A stretch of 64,000 bases of DNA from Flavobacterium nitrogenifigens (GCF_003254565.1 NZ_QJRI01000177.1:124001-188000); one strand, 5' to 3'; shown: positions 18,011 through 26,790, counted from the first letter of the stretch. Numbers and translations are program-made. Notes: generated by a model not told the origin, from the sequence alone.

Positions 18011-18018
18011 TATCTTTG
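18011..18018 (+). promoter_or_regulatory. Candidate -7 promoter element for the NlpC/P60 gene
   Basis: TATCTTTG, an exact TAnnTTTG match, lies 28 bases before the ATG at 18047. The upstream 200 bases are shared with the divergent esterase operon and hold no gene. Confidence 0.5.
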
Positions 18019-18046
18019 CCGTTTTACACTTTTACAATCAGCAAAA

Positions 18047-18550
18047 ATGAAAGCCCTAAGTTTAATTTCTTTATTGTTTTTTATCACTCTTTCTTCTTTC
18101 AATTTAAAAAAGGAAAAAAAACAAATTCAAAACAATCCAACTCAAACCGAAATAAATCGTGATTCTATTATTACTTACGCCAAACAATATTTAGGAACTC
18201 CTTATGTATACGCCAGCAGTAATCCGAAAAAAGGATTTGACTGTTCGGGTTTTGTGAGTTATGTTTTTAAAAATTATGGTATAAGTTTACCTAGAAGTTC
18301 TGCAGAATATAAAAAGTTGGGAAAAACTCTAAAACCGGAAGATTTTAAGGTTGGTGATATTATTGTATTTTATGGTTATAAAAACAAAACCGCTATTGGT
18401 CATTTGGGAATCATTTGCGAAGCCAACGGAATGCAGTCAAAATTTATTCATGCTTCTTCAGGAAAAGCACAGCAGGTAACGGTAACAGCTCTTGACACAG
18501 AACACTATACCAAACGCTTTTATAAATGTGTTGATGTTTTATCGGAATAG
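18047..18550 (+). CDS. NlpC/P60-family cell-wall endopeptidase
   Basis: The 167-residue protein starts with a signal-like hydrophobic stretch (SLISLLFFITLSSF). One NlpC/P60 domain fills the rest. The catalytic Cys66 is in FDCSGFVSYVF, His119 in IGHLGII and the third polar residue His135 in FIHASS. The family hydrolyses peptide cross-bridges or stems of peptidoglycan in the periplasm. There is no extra binding domain. It is a single gene, convergent with an L,D-transpeptidase gene across a shared hairpin. The exact bond cut is unknown. Confidence 0.9.
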   Translation: MKALSLISLLFFITLSSFNLKKEKKQIQNNPTQTEINRDSIITYAKQYLGTPYVYASSNPKKGFDCSGFVSYVFKNYGISLPRSSAEYKKLGKTLKPEDFKVGDIIVFYGYKNKTAIGHLGIICEANGMQSKFIHASSGKAQQVTVTALDTEHYTKRFYKCVDVLSE

Positions 18551-18586
18551 TTTCTGTTAGCCACGAATTCACGAATTAACTTTTTT

Positions 18587-18649
18587 GCCACAGATTAAAA
18601 AGATTAACACAGGTTTTTATAATCATTTTTAATCCTTCTAATCTGTGGC
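18587..18649. terminator. Bidirectional hairpin between convergent genes
   Basis: GCCACAGATTA and TAATCTGTGGC are the outer arms of a stem of about 20 bp with two mismatches. It sits between the NlpC/P60 end (18550) and the L,D-transpeptidase end (18701). T-rich stretches lie on both sides. The sequence resembles a dispersed flavobacterial palindrome family. Confidence 0.65.
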
Positions 18650-18700
18650 TTTATTTTTTTTTATGCCAATTGAATAGATTCGGTTTTGGAATTTAAGTTT

Positions 18701-20278
18701 TTATTCTTCCGTCAATAATTTGATCATACTTTCATCTCTTCCATAAATATCTTTATAGAAATTTAAATTGCCTTGTCGATCTACCCAAGCGGTAAAATAT
18801 CCGATATAAACTGGGACTTTTTTCTTAAGCGTGTACCAGCTTTCTTTTCCGGCATGCATAGCTTTATCAATTCTTTCAGGATTCCATTGCGGATCGACTT
18901 TTAACAATTCAATTGCCAATTCACGAGGTTTTGCGACGCGCACACAACCGTGGCTAAAAGCTCGGCTTTCTCTTTCAAACAAACTTTTTGATGGCGTGTC
19001 ATGCAGATAAATATTGCTTGAATTCGGAAATAAAAACTTAACCAGACCAAGTGAATTATTTTTCCCAGGAAGCTGACGAACGGCTCCATTATTCCATTCT
19101 AGATTTTTCTTTTGCAGATAGTTTTTATCCTTTGCCATTCCAGGTTTTATCTCCGATTTGATAATACTCGGCGGCACATTCCAATACGGACTGAAAACAA
19201 TATTGCTCATCATTCCGCTAAAAATAACGGTTTTCGTCATTGCTCTTCCTACAACAACCGGTGATATAAAAGCAATTTTACCATCTTCGACTATATACAA
19301 TCTAAACTCAGGAATATTAACTTCTATATACTTCTGCCCTTTTTCTAATTCTGGATCTATCCATCGGCAGCGCTCCATATTGACAATAATCGTTTTGATA
19401 CGATCTGAAACAGGAATATTCAAATCGTTTATATGTTCCAGAAGAATCGTGTTCTTTGCAGTATAACCGTGACGCAATTCGTAGTTTTTCATGGCTTTGA
19501 TTAAAGTCGTATCACAAATAGCGCTTTTATTGTCCTCTTGAATGTCTTTGGTAACAAAAAGCCTTTCTCTTATTTGTGCTACAACAGCAGACGAATCCCC
19601 TACTTTCAGGCTTTTATAGTCTTCACCTGTTTCAATAGTTTTCCAGCCACCGTTTTTCTCAATTTCGCGATATTCTTTAAGAGCATCGCGAAGTTTGTAA
19701 TACTGGCTGAACATCTTTCTTTTTTTATCATCCAAAATGGTTGATTTTTTAAAGATAGAATCTGAAAACACTTGATAATTCAGTTTTTTACGAGGCAAAA
19801 GCCATTCTAAAGAAACTACTGTTTTTTCGTCAAAACCGCCTACCTTTTCACCATAATAGTAATATAAATTAGAGAGCAGAAGATCGGTATCTTCTTTTGA
19901 AAGTTTGGTGTTTGCATTATTATCAAAAACAGAATTTAATTGCTCATTATACGGATAATTGGCTTTTAAGCCTTCTTGATCCATATTTTTATATTGATTG
20001 AAAAGTGTATTGGCAAATTCGACAATTCCTTTGTTGTCCTGCCACAATTGAGTCGACTTATTTTTTTGATATAAAGAAATTACATCATTTTTAAACTTGT
20101 CCAATTTCGGATAATTTTCGTAAAACTTAGCAATGCGAATGCTGTCGATAGTAAGTTTTAATTCAGGAACTTTTTCAACCGTTTTTATCGAGTTTTCCTC
20201 TTTTTTATCAGCTTTCGAATTACACGAAAAAACAGCGAAAAAAACAGTAGCAATAATAGGCGTATACCAGATTTTCAT
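18701..20278 (-). CDS. L,D-transpeptidase of the YcbB/LdtD type, lipoprotein
   Basis: The 525-residue protein has lipobox AVFSC (Cys19). An N-terminal scaffold domain is followed by a peptidoglycan-binding-like segment (LKVGDSSAVVAQIRERL) and a YkuD catalytic domain. The catalytic motif is SRAFSHGCVRVAKP with His443 and Cys445, and HDTPSKSLF lies upstream. YcbB-type enzymes form 3-3 cross-links in peptidoglycan in the periplasm and bypass penicillin-sensitive enzymes. Length and domain order match the family. It is a single gene, minus strand. Confidence 0.9.
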   Translation of the reverse strand: MKIWYTPIIATVFFAVFSCNSKADKKEENSIKTVEKVPELKLTIDSIRIAKFYENYPKLDKFKNDVISLYQKNKSTQLWQDNKGIVEFANTLFNQYKNMDQEGLKANYPYNEQLNSVFDNNANTKLSKEDTDLLLSNLYYYYGEKVGGFDEKTVVSLEWLLPRKKLNYQVFSDSIFKKSTILDDKKRKMFSQYYKLRDALKEYREIEKNGGWKTIETGEDYKSLKVGDSSAVVAQIRERLFVTKDIQEDNKSAICDTTLIKAMKNYELRHGYTAKNTILLEHINDLNIPVSDRIKTIIVNMERCRWIDPELEKGQKYIEVNIPEFRLYIVEDGKIAFISPVVVGRAMTKTVIFSGMMSNIVFSPYWNVPPSIIKSEIKPGMAKDKNYLQKKNLEWNNGAVRQLPGKNNSLGLVKFLFPNSSNIYLHDTPSKSLFERESRAFSHGCVRVAKPRELAIELLKVDPQWNPERIDKAMHAGKESWYTLKKKVPVYIGYFTAWVDRQGNLNFYKDIYGRDESMIKLLTEE

Positions 20279-20383
20279 AACTCAAAATTTTTGATTAAAA
20301 GTAGAAAAAATTCTATTAAAACCAAGAACTCAGCAATAAATCTTAAGCCTTATTTTTTTGAAGTTTAAGTGGTTAATAAAATA

Positions 20384-20416
20384 AAAGCTCCAAACAATTT
20401 GCATGTCTGGAGCTTT
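20384..20416 (-). terminator. Rho-independent terminator of the DUF1573 gene
   Basis: The arms AAAGCTCCA (20384-20392) and TGGAGCTTT (20408-20416) form a 9-bp stem. On the minus strand it is followed by TTATTTTATT, just past the stop at 20447. Confidence 0.75.
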
Positions 20417-20446
20417 CGCCATATAACCAACCTATTAAAATTCTAA

Positions 20447-20863
20447 TTAAATAACAGTACCTTTTAAAGTAAGTACTTTTGGTGTTGTTTCTGCGCTAGT
20501 AGTAACTGTTACTGTTTTTGTAAAAGCACCTTTGTTTGCAGCATTGTAAGTTGCAGTAACTTTTCCAGATTTACCAGCCTGAATTGGCTCTTTTGTGTAA
20601 TCTGTTGCTGTACATCCACAAGATCCTTGAACGTTTGTAATCACTACAGCTGTTTTTCCTGTATTTTTAAATTCGTAAACAATTGCTTTTGGAGTTCCCT
20701 GCGGAATTTGCCCAACATCAATTGTTTCTGCTTTCCAAGCAATTGTAGAACCTGCAGTTGCTGAAACTTCAGTTTCTGAAACTAAAGATTGTACTGGAGC
20801 AATTGCTGAAAAAGACATTAGGCCTAAAGCCAAAGCTAACATCGAAATTTTGATCATTTTCAT
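20447..20863 (-). CDS. DUF1573 exported protein
   Basis: The 138-residue protein has an N-terminal signal peptide (ISMLALALGLMSFSAIA). One DUF1573 immunoglobulin-like domain follows: IDVGQIPQGTPKAIVYEFKN, then VQGSCGCTATDYTKEPI and GKSGKVTATYNAANKGAF. The Cys pair in SCGCT is typical. The function of these secreted or periplasmic domains is not established. The gene diverges from a sensor kinase / response regulator pair and has its own -7 element and terminator, so it may be a target of that system (inference). Confidence 0.88.
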   Translation of the reverse strand: MKMIKISMLALALGLMSFSAIAPVQSLVSETEVSATAGSTIAWKAETIDVGQIPQGTPKAIVYEFKNTGKTAVVITNVQGSCGCTATDYTKEPIQAGKSGKVTATYNAANKGAFTKTVTVTTSAETTPKVLTLKGTVI

Positions 20864-20906
20864 AACTGATATATTTAAAATGGTTTATAGTTCATTTTTG
20901 ATATTA

Positions 20907-20914
20907 CAAAGGTA
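20907..20914 (-). promoter_or_regulatory. Candidate -7 promoter element for the DUF1573 gene
   Basis: On the minus strand it reads TACCTTTG, an exact TAnnTTTG, 44 bases from the ATG at 20863. No -33 TTTG at standard spacing was found, which would fit an activator-dependent promoter. Confidence 0.55.
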
Positions 20915-20936
20915 ATTCAGACAAATTCAAGTCGCT

Positions 20937-20974
20937 GTTAACTGGTTTCAAACGTTTGTTAATGACTTGTTAAC
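20937..20974. promoter_or_regulatory. Tandem GTTAAC half-sites with a CAAACGTTTG palindrome, candidate response-regulator operator
   Basis: Three plus-strand half-sites occur: GTTAAC at 20937, GTTAAT at 20958 and GTTAAC at 20969. Their spacing is 21 and 11 bases, close to two and one helical turns. A perfect 10-bp palindrome CAAACGTTTG (20949-20958) lies between them. Direct repeats with about 11-base period are how OmpR/PhoB-type regulators bind. The site lies in the divergent promoter between DUF1573 and the kinase gene. Confidence 0.45.
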
Positions 20975-21028
20975 CGCCTATTTTTAGGCCAAAATTGATT
21001 AATATTACACTCTAAAAATTCTTTATTC

Positions 21029-22294
21029 TTGAAAATTAATAAACTCAACAGCATCATTGTCTTAGGATTAGTGGCTATCATTAGTATTTTGGTAGCACAA
21101 TTGCTATGGACAAAAGAGGCTTTTACAATTGAACAAAAAAAGCTGAGCCAGAAAGCGCATATTGCTTTGCTGGAAGTAGCTAAAAAATTATACGAAGGAA
21201 CCAATCACGAATTGCCGGTTCAGAATCCGGTTCAGAAAATTGCAAACGATTATTATATCGTAAATGTGGATAATGAATTTGAACCTGATATTTTAGAATT
21301 TTATCTGAAAACGGAATTCAAAAAAATGAATATTACCACCGATTTCGAATACGCGATGTACAATTGCCAAAGCGACGAAATGATTTATGGTGATTATATT
21401 TCGCTTTATAAGAAAAAAGCAGAATGTAAAAAGACTGTTTATTTCCCCAAACATAAAAATCTGGTTTATTATTTTGCTGTTCGTTTTCCAAATGAAACAA
21501 CCTATTTATTTAGTTCGATGCGTTTTTGGTTTATTCTTTCTACGGCATTAATTCTGATTTTGTTGATTTATGTTTACTCGATTTTTACTCTTTTACAACA
21601 TAAAAAATATTCAGAATTGCAGCGTGATTTCATTAATAATATGACGCATGAATTTAAAACGCCACTAGCTTCTATTCTGATTGCATCAAAATATCTTATT
21701 GAGCAAAAGCCAATTAAAGAAGATAAAAAACTGTTTACTTATACCGACATTATTATCAATCAAGGAAATAAGCTAAATAGTCATATTGAAAAAATTCTAA
21801 ATATTGCAAAGTCTGATTATGCACCTTTAGAACTTAAAAAAGAGACTATTTTAATGGTTCCAATTATTGAAGAAGCAATAGAAAACATCAAATTAAAATA
21901 TCCTGAAGCTTCGATTACAATTGAAACTATTTCAAGAGAATATTTACTAGAAACAGATACTTTTCATTTTGCTAATTTAGTTTACAATTTACTGGATAAT
22001 GCAATTAAATATTGTAATGAAAAGCCCGAAGTTAGAATAAAGATCATCGAAAATAATAACTGCCTAAAATTGGAGTTTATTGATAATGGAATTGGAATTA
22101 ATCCTAAGAAAATATCTTTTATCTTTGATAAGTTTTACCGCGTTCAAAACGAAAAAAGCAATGAAGTGAACGGATTTGGACTTGGTTTATATTACGTAAA
22201 AGAAATCTGCAGCCTGCAAAACTGGAAAATAAAAGCCGAAAATAATCAAGAAAAAGGTATCACCATAACATTATCAATTCCTTACAAAAAATGA
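21029..22294 (+). CDS. Sensor histidine kinase, TTG start
   Basis: The 421-residue membrane kinase has a first membrane helix at about residues 8-27, a periplasmic sensor part of about 140 residues with no recognised domain, and a second helix at about 167-188. The HisKA box is NNMTHEFKTPLAS with phospho-acceptor His207. ATPase boxes N (NLVYNLLDNAIKYC), G1 (DNGIGI) and G2 (GFGLGLYYV) follow. The start is TTG at 21029, directly before a charged residue and the first helix; no ATG fits better. The last 4 bases overlap the response regulator start (ATGA), so the pair is coupled. Confidence 0.9.
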   Translation: MKINKLNSIIVLGLVAIISILVAQLLWTKEAFTIEQKKLSQKAHIALLEVAKKLYEGTNHELPVQNPVQKIANDYYIVNVDNEFEPDILEFYLKTEFKKMNITTDFEYAMYNCQSDEMIYGDYISLYKKKAECKKTVYFPKHKNLVYYFAVRFPNETTYLFSSMRFWFILSTALILILLIYVYSIFTLLQHKKYSELQRDFINNMTHEFKTPLASILIASKYLIEQKPIKEDKKLFTYTDIIINQGNKLNSHIEKILNIAKSDYAPLELKKETILMVPIIEEAIENIKLKYPEASITIETISREYLLETDTFHFANLVYNLLDNAIKYCNEKPEVRIKIIENNNCLKLEFIDNGIGINPKKISFIFDKFYRVQNEKSNEVNGFGLGLYYVKEICSLQNWKIKAENNQEKGITITLSIPYKK

Positions 22295-22977
22295 GAAATT
22301 TCAAAATATTATATGCCGAAGATGATGAAACTCTAGCGTTTTTAACCAAAGATAATTTGGAGCAAAACCATTATGAAGTAATTCATTGTTCTGATGGAAA
22401 ATCGGCACTGAAAATTTTCGAGGAAGAAGAATTTGATATTTGCATTTTTGATATTATGATGCCAAAAATGGACGGTTTTGAACTTGCCGAAGCCGTTCGA
22501 AAAATTGATGTTGAAGTTCCGATTATTTTTCTTTCGGCTAAAACTTTAAAGGAGGATCGCATTAAAGGGCTTCGTTTAGGTGCTGATGATTATTTGGTAA
22601 AACCTTTTAGTATTGAAGAATTATTGCTGAAAATTGAAATTTTCTTGAAGCGTTCTCAGAAAAATATTCCGACTGCAAAAACAATTTATGAAGTTGGCAA
22701 ATATCAGTTTGACACCAAAAACTTTATTCTTTTTAACAATGAAGAAAAAGTCGGATTAACACAGCGCGAAGCAGAATTATTGAAGCTTTTCTTGGATCAC
22801 AAAAACTCTGTTTTAAAACGCGAACAAATCTTAACCTCTTTATGGGGAACAGACGACTACTTTATGGGAAGAAGTTTGGATGTTTTTATTTCGCGTTTAC
22901 GTAAAATCTTGGCAAATGAAGAAGGCATTTCAATAGAAAACCTTCATGGAATTGGATTTAGGTTTTCTATTGGGTAA
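22291..22977 (+). CDS. OmpR/PhoB-family response regulator
   Basis: The 228-residue protein has a receiver domain (about 1-120) with acidic pair Asp11-Asp12 in YAEDDE and phospho-acceptor Asp54 in CIFDIMMPKMDG. The conserved Thr/Ser is represented by IIFLSAKT, and the lysine is in DDYLVKPF. A winged-helix DNA-binding domain follows (LTQREAELLKLF, RSLDVFISRLRKIL). It overlaps the kinase gene by 4 bases and is its cognate partner. Likely targets include the divergent promoter region at 20937-20974 (inference). Confidence 0.92.
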   Translation: MRNFKILYAEDDETLAFLTKDNLEQNHYEVIHCSDGKSALKIFEEEEFDICIFDIMMPKMDGFELAEAVRKIDVEVPIIFLSAKTLKEDRIKGLRLGADDYLVKPFSIEELLLKIEIFLKRSQKNIPTAKTIYEVGKYQFDTKNFILFNNEEKVGLTQREAELLKLFLDHKNSVLKREQILTSLWGTDDYFMGRSLDVFISRLRKILANEEGISIENLHGIGFRFSIG

Positions 22978-23061
22978 ATCACAATTCTGTTAAAAATAAA
23001 GAAAAATCTGTAAGCAGTTTTTAGAAAAACTTTGTATTTTTAATATCTAATTTTCTTGGAT

Positions 23062-23826
23062 ATGAAATTACATCATTTGCGAAATGCCTCTTTGGTAATT
23101 GAAACAGAAAAGCATGTCATTTTAGTTGACCCAATGTTAGGTAAAAGAAAAACAATTCCGCCTTTTACTATTTTCAGATACAAACCCAAACGAAATCCGC
23201 TGGTGGCTTTGCCAAAAAACAGCCGCGATATCTTAAGTCGTGTAACGCATTGTTTGATTACGCATTTACACCCGGATCATATTGACAAAGCAGGTGAAGT
23301 TTTTTTAAGAAGAAAAAGCATTCCTGTTATTTGTAGCTCAAAGGATGAAAAAGCACTTGTACAACGAGGACTTAGCGTAATTCAAACTTTGGAATATTGG
23401 GATCCTCAAAAATTTCTAGACGGAAAAATTACAGGAATTCCAGCCATTCATGGCTACGGATTTGTTGCTAAATTAATGGGAAATGTAATGGGTTTTCTTA
23501 TCGAATTGGCAGATCAAAAATCAATTTACATTAGCTCTGACACTATTTTTACAGAACATGTAGAAAAAGTCCTAACGCAGCTTAAACCCGACATTTCTAT
23601 TGTGGCCTGCGGAACTGCAAGATTAGATTTTGGACAGCCATTATTAATGCGAATGGATGATATTTTGAAATTCGTCACACTTGCTCCAGGTAAAGTTCTT
23701 GCCAATCATTTAGAAGCTTTAAATCATTGTCCTACGACAAGATTACAATTAAGAACTGCGCTCGCTGATCATGGTCTTTTGAGTAAAACTTCTATTCCTA
23801 ATGATGGTGAATGCATAGAGTATTAA
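23062..23826 (+). CDS. Metallo-beta-lactamase-fold hydrolase (UlaG-like)
   Basis: The 254-residue cytoplasmic protein starts MKLHHLRNASLVIETEKH. I prefer the ATG at 23062 over an in-frame TTG two codons earlier. The metal motif is THLHPDHIDKAG, with DPML near the start, IHGYGF and a late ANHLEALNHC. This is the UlaG-like branch of the metallo-beta-lactamase fold, which includes lactonases and phosphodiesterase-like enzymes. The substrate is unknown. It follows the response regulator by 84 bases on the same strand and may or may not be cotranscribed. Confidence 0.8.
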   Translation: MKLHHLRNASLVIETEKHVILVDPMLGKRKTIPPFTIFRYKPKRNPLVALPKNSRDILSRVTHCLITHLHPDHIDKAGEVFLRRKSIPVICSSKDEKALVQRGLSVIQTLEYWDPQKFLDGKITGIPAIHGYGFVAKLMGNVMGFLIELADQKSIYISSDTIFTEHVEKVLTQLKPDISIVACGTARLDFGQPLLMRMDDILKFVTLAPGKVLANHLEALNHCPTTRLQLRTALADHGLLSKTSIPNDGECIEY

Positions 23827-23881
23827 CTAAAAAACAACTCTTTTTTTTGTGTGCTTTTATTTCTTATTCTCTCGTAAATAG

Positions 23882-23889
23882 TATATTTG
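23882..23889 (+). promoter_or_regulatory. Candidate -7 promoter element
   Basis: TATATTTG, an exact TAnnTTTG match, lies 24 bases before the ATG of the small membrane protein at 23913. Confidence 0.45.
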
Positions 23890-23912
23890 GCTCGCTAACC
23901 AAATCAAAATAA

Positions 23913-24443
23913 ATGACCGATTTTTTAAGAAAAATACACTTAGTTAAAGACATTTCTATACAATTACCAGTTTCAAAAATCGATTTTATTCAGAAATTCA
24001 GAAGTCATGTTGATGAATCTGATTTAAGTTTTGTTCCTTTTGAAGTTTTTCAATCCAGCAAAAATGAGTACAAAGGCAATATTTCTAATAATTATTTTGA
24101 ATTAAAGAAACGAAGAAAATTATTTGACACTAACTATTCATTTGCAAAAGTAACAGCCCATTTTAGTGAAGATAGTAACCGTTTAAACATTGAAGCTGAA
24201 ATTAATGGCTTTAGGAAAAGAATGCTTTTATTTGCAGGACCTATGGTTCTATTTTATTCGATATTTATTATCACTTCTCTTTTTCTTACCAGCAATAATT
24301 CTGCTTCCTTTTTTGTTTTGCCTTTCCTTCTATTTCATATGTCTATAATGTTAGGAATTCCTTATTTCATTATCAGAAGAAGTGTAAAAAGAATGATTTA
24401 TGATTTAGAAAGAGATTTTCATTATTGGGTAACCAAAAATTAA
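23913..24443 (+). CDS. Uncharacterised two-helix membrane protein
   Basis: I do not recognise the family. The 176-residue product begins with a soluble, charged stretch of about 100 residues. Two closely spaced membrane helices follow at about 106-127 (MLLFAGPMVLFYSIFIITSLF) and 132-153 (SFFVLPFLLFHMSIMLGIPYF), and a short basic tail ends it. There is no signal peptide. The soluble part probably faces the cytoplasm. It has its own candidate promoter and is convergent with the radical SAM gene, the two stops being 13 bases apart. Confidence 0.65.
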   Translation: MTDFLRKIHLVKDISIQLPVSKIDFIQKFRSHVDESDLSFVPFEVFQSSKNEYKGNISNNYFELKKRRKLFDTNYSFAKVTAHFSEDSNRLNIEAEINGFRKRMLLFAGPMVLFYSIFIITSLFLTSNNSASFFVLPFLLFHMSIMLGIPYFIIRRSVKRMIYDLERDFHYWVTKN

Positions 24444-24456
24444 TTTAGAAATTTAA

Positions 24457-26655
24457 TTATAAAACCAATAATCCAAACTCACGCAAAGTATTTACTGGTT
24501 TAGAATACCAAAACAATTCGAAATCTTCCAATTCGGTTTCAAAATCATTTTTAACTTCTTGAAAAGTATAACCTTTAGAACCTGAAACGGCTATTTTTGA
24601 TAAAATTGAAAGTAGCCACTCGCCTTCTTCTTTACTTGTTTGAATATCGAAACTTTCTTTTTTATCATGAAAAGTGAGCGACATCATTTCCCAGCTTTTT
24701 CCTTTTTTAGATTTTGTAAAAATTTCTGCAGTAGGTTTTCCTCCAATCCAAACCACTTTTGCATTTGGTTTTGTATTGAAATCGTTTTGTTCTTCTAATG
24801 CATTAAAAATAAAATCGGGATGGATTTTGGTTTTCGGAATTTTAAAATCAAACCAATCCTGAAGTTCGTAATCAAAACAGATTCCGTGCATGAAATTAAA
24901 AAGCGATTTCTTTAATCCGAAACTGAATTTGTCATGATTGATTCCCGTTGCATCTGTATATTCAATATCATTATTAGCAAAAGTTCCAATCGCTTCTGTT
25001 TTTTTGGTCACGCCAAATTGTTCCGGATACAGTCCAACCGGACTATGTGCTGTTAAAGCAAACTGATGCCAAAATCCCGACTGCAAAACTCCCGCTTCAA
25101 ATAATTGACGAACCATTTCAAGACTATCAACCGTTTCTTGAATGGTTTGCGTTGGATATCCGTACATCAAATACGCATGAACCATTATCCCCGCTTCGGT
25201 GAAATTTCGGGTTACTTTTGCAACTTGTTCTACAGTAACTCCTTTGTCAATTAATTTCAATAATCGATCTGAGGCTACTTCCAAACCGCCTGAAACCGCA
25301 ATACAGCCAGAAGCTTTTAGCAGCAAACATAAATCTTTAGAAAAACTTTTTTCAAAACGAATATTGGTCCACCATGTTACAGCGAGTTTTCTTTTTAGAA
25401 TTTCAAGAGCCAAAGCACGCATTAAAGCGGGCGGAGCGGCTTCATCAACAAAGTGAAATCCGTTTTGACCTGTTTTCTCTATTAGTTCTTCGATTCTGTC
25501 ACATAAAAGACTTGCGGCAACAGGTTCATAAACTTTTATATAATCTAAAGAAATATCACAGAAAGTGCATTTTCCCCAATAACAGCCATGTGCCATTGTG
25601 AGCTTATTCCAACGTCCATCGCTCCACATTCTATGCATAGGATTTACAATTTCAATAACCGAAATATATTTATCCAAAGGCAAATCTGAGTAATCTGGAG
25701 TTCCAACCTGAGATTGTTTATAATCGTGTTTTAGAGAATTGTTTTTATAAACAACTTCTCCGTTTTCTAATAAAAAAGTTCTTTTAAAAGAATCGGAATC
25801 TGGATTTTCTAAATGAAAAATTAATTCTTCGATTGGGACTTCTCCATCATCTAAAGTAATGAAATCGAAAAACTCAAAAACACGTTTATCAGAAAGCGAA
25901 CGTAATTCTGTATTTGGGAAACCGCCACCCATCGAAATCTTAATTTCAGGATGATTTTGTTTTACCCATTGTGCGCAACGAAACGCGCTATATAAATTTC
26001 CTGGAAATGGTACAGAAATTAAAAATAAAGTTGGTTTTACAGCTTCTATTTTAGCTTTCAAAAGCGAAATCAAAATCGAGTCAATATAAGTTGGCTCTTG
26101 TTGAAGCGCTTCGTATAATTCGTCAAAAGAATTGGCACTTCTACCTAAACGTTCAGCATATCGGCTGAAGCCAAAATTTTCATCAACACATTCGACAATA
26201 AAATCTGAAATATCTTCTAGATATAAAGTCGCTAAATGTTTGGCTTTGTCTTGAGTTCCCATTGAGCCAAAAGCCCAATCCAATTCTTCCAATTGTGCAA
26301 AACGAGAAGCTTCTGGCAAAAAATCTTCCTGACAAATCTGCAAAGCCAACGTTGGATTTTTTCCTTGCAAAAACTGAATTACAGGATCAATCGTTTTGAT
26401 ATATTCGTCTTGTAAAGCAAAAATACGTTTCGAGTTCTCTGAGATTTCAGAACCTGAAACTTGAAACTCTGAAACTTGAAACAAACTTTCTAATCCTTTT
26501 TTCGAAAACAATTCCAAAATCACATCAATACCCAAATCAGCCTGAACCGATTCGATATTTTTAGTGTTTAGAAAACCTTTTATATACGCCGTTGCCGGAT
26601 ACGGTGTATTCAGTTGGGTAAAAGGCGGTGTAATTACAAAAAGTTTCGTTTTCAA
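24457..26655 (-). CDS. B12-binding-domain radical SAM protein of unknown function
   Basis: The 732-residue protein has an N-terminal cobalamin-binding-like part (ITPPFTQLNTPYPATAY, then PTLFLISVPFPGNLYSAF and SMGGGFPNTELR at about 210-250). A radical SAM core begins at about 355. The iron-sulfur cysteines are in HGCYWGKCTFCDIS (Cys358, Cys363, Cys366), a CX4CX2C spacing rather than the usual CX3CX2C. SAM-binding SGGLEVASDRLL follows. B12-radical SAM enzymes methylate unreactive carbons or rearrange substrates. The substrate here is unknown, and neighbours give no clue. Residues 58-69 are encoded by an intergenic-type repeat. Confidence 0.85.
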   Translation of the reverse strand: MKTKLFVITPPFTQLNTPYPATAYIKGFLNTKNIESVQADLGIDVILELFSKKGLESLFQVSEFQVSGSEISENSKRIFALQDEYIKTIDPVIQFLQGKNPTLALQICQEDFLPEASRFAQLEELDWAFGSMGTQDKAKHLATLYLEDISDFIVECVDENFGFSRYAERLGRSANSFDELYEALQQEPTYIDSILISLLKAKIEAVKPTLFLISVPFPGNLYSAFRCAQWVKQNHPEIKISMGGGFPNTELRSLSDKRVFEFFDFITLDDGEVPIEELIFHLENPDSDSFKRTFLLENGEVVYKNNSLKHDYKQSQVGTPDYSDLPLDKYISVIEIVNPMHRMWSDGRWNKLTMAHGCYWGKCTFCDISLDYIKVYEPVAASLLCDRIEELIEKTGQNGFHFVDEAAPPALMRALALEILKRKLAVTWWTNIRFEKSFSKDLCLLLKASGCIAVSGGLEVASDRLLKLIDKGVTVEQVAKVTRNFTEAGIMVHAYLMYGYPTQTIQETVDSLEMVRQLFEAGVLQSGFWHQFALTAHSPVGLYPEQFGVTKKTEAIGTFANNDIEYTDATGINHDKFSFGLKKSLFNFMHGICFDYELQDWFDFKIPKTKIHPDFIFNALEEQNDFNTKPNAKVVWIGGKPTAEIFTKSKKGKSWEMMSLTFHDKKESFDIQTSKEEGEWLLSILSKIAVSGSKGYTFQEVKNDFETELEDFELFWYSKPVNTLREFGLLVL
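26451..26482 (-). repeat. GTTTCAA/GTTTCAG heptad repeat inside a coding sequence
   Basis: On the minus strand, two copies of the 14-mer GTTTCAAGTTTCAG lie side by side, one base apart, within the radical SAM gene. They encode FQVSEFQVSG. The same heptads form the intergenic repeat at 50916-50955 and 51126-51143. Confidence 0.75.
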
Positions 26656-26740
26656 AAGGGAATTATTTTTTTTGCAAAAATACGGGATATTAAGGACTTT
26701 TTGAGGAAAAGATTTTGTTAGTCGCCGTTTTGATTTTTGA

Positions 26741-26770
26741 TTTGGTTTTGTAGATATTTAATTACATTTG
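26741..26770 (+). promoter_or_regulatory. Promoter of the giant repeat-protein gene
   Basis: TTTG at 26741-26744, an 18-base spacer and TACATTTG at 26763-26770 match the Bacteroidota TTTG / TAnnTTTG promoter, with the spacer about one base short of the usual 19-21. The ATG at 26791 is 20 bases downstream. Confidence 0.6.
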
Positions 26771-26790
26771 CCAGTATCCAAATTTAGCCT

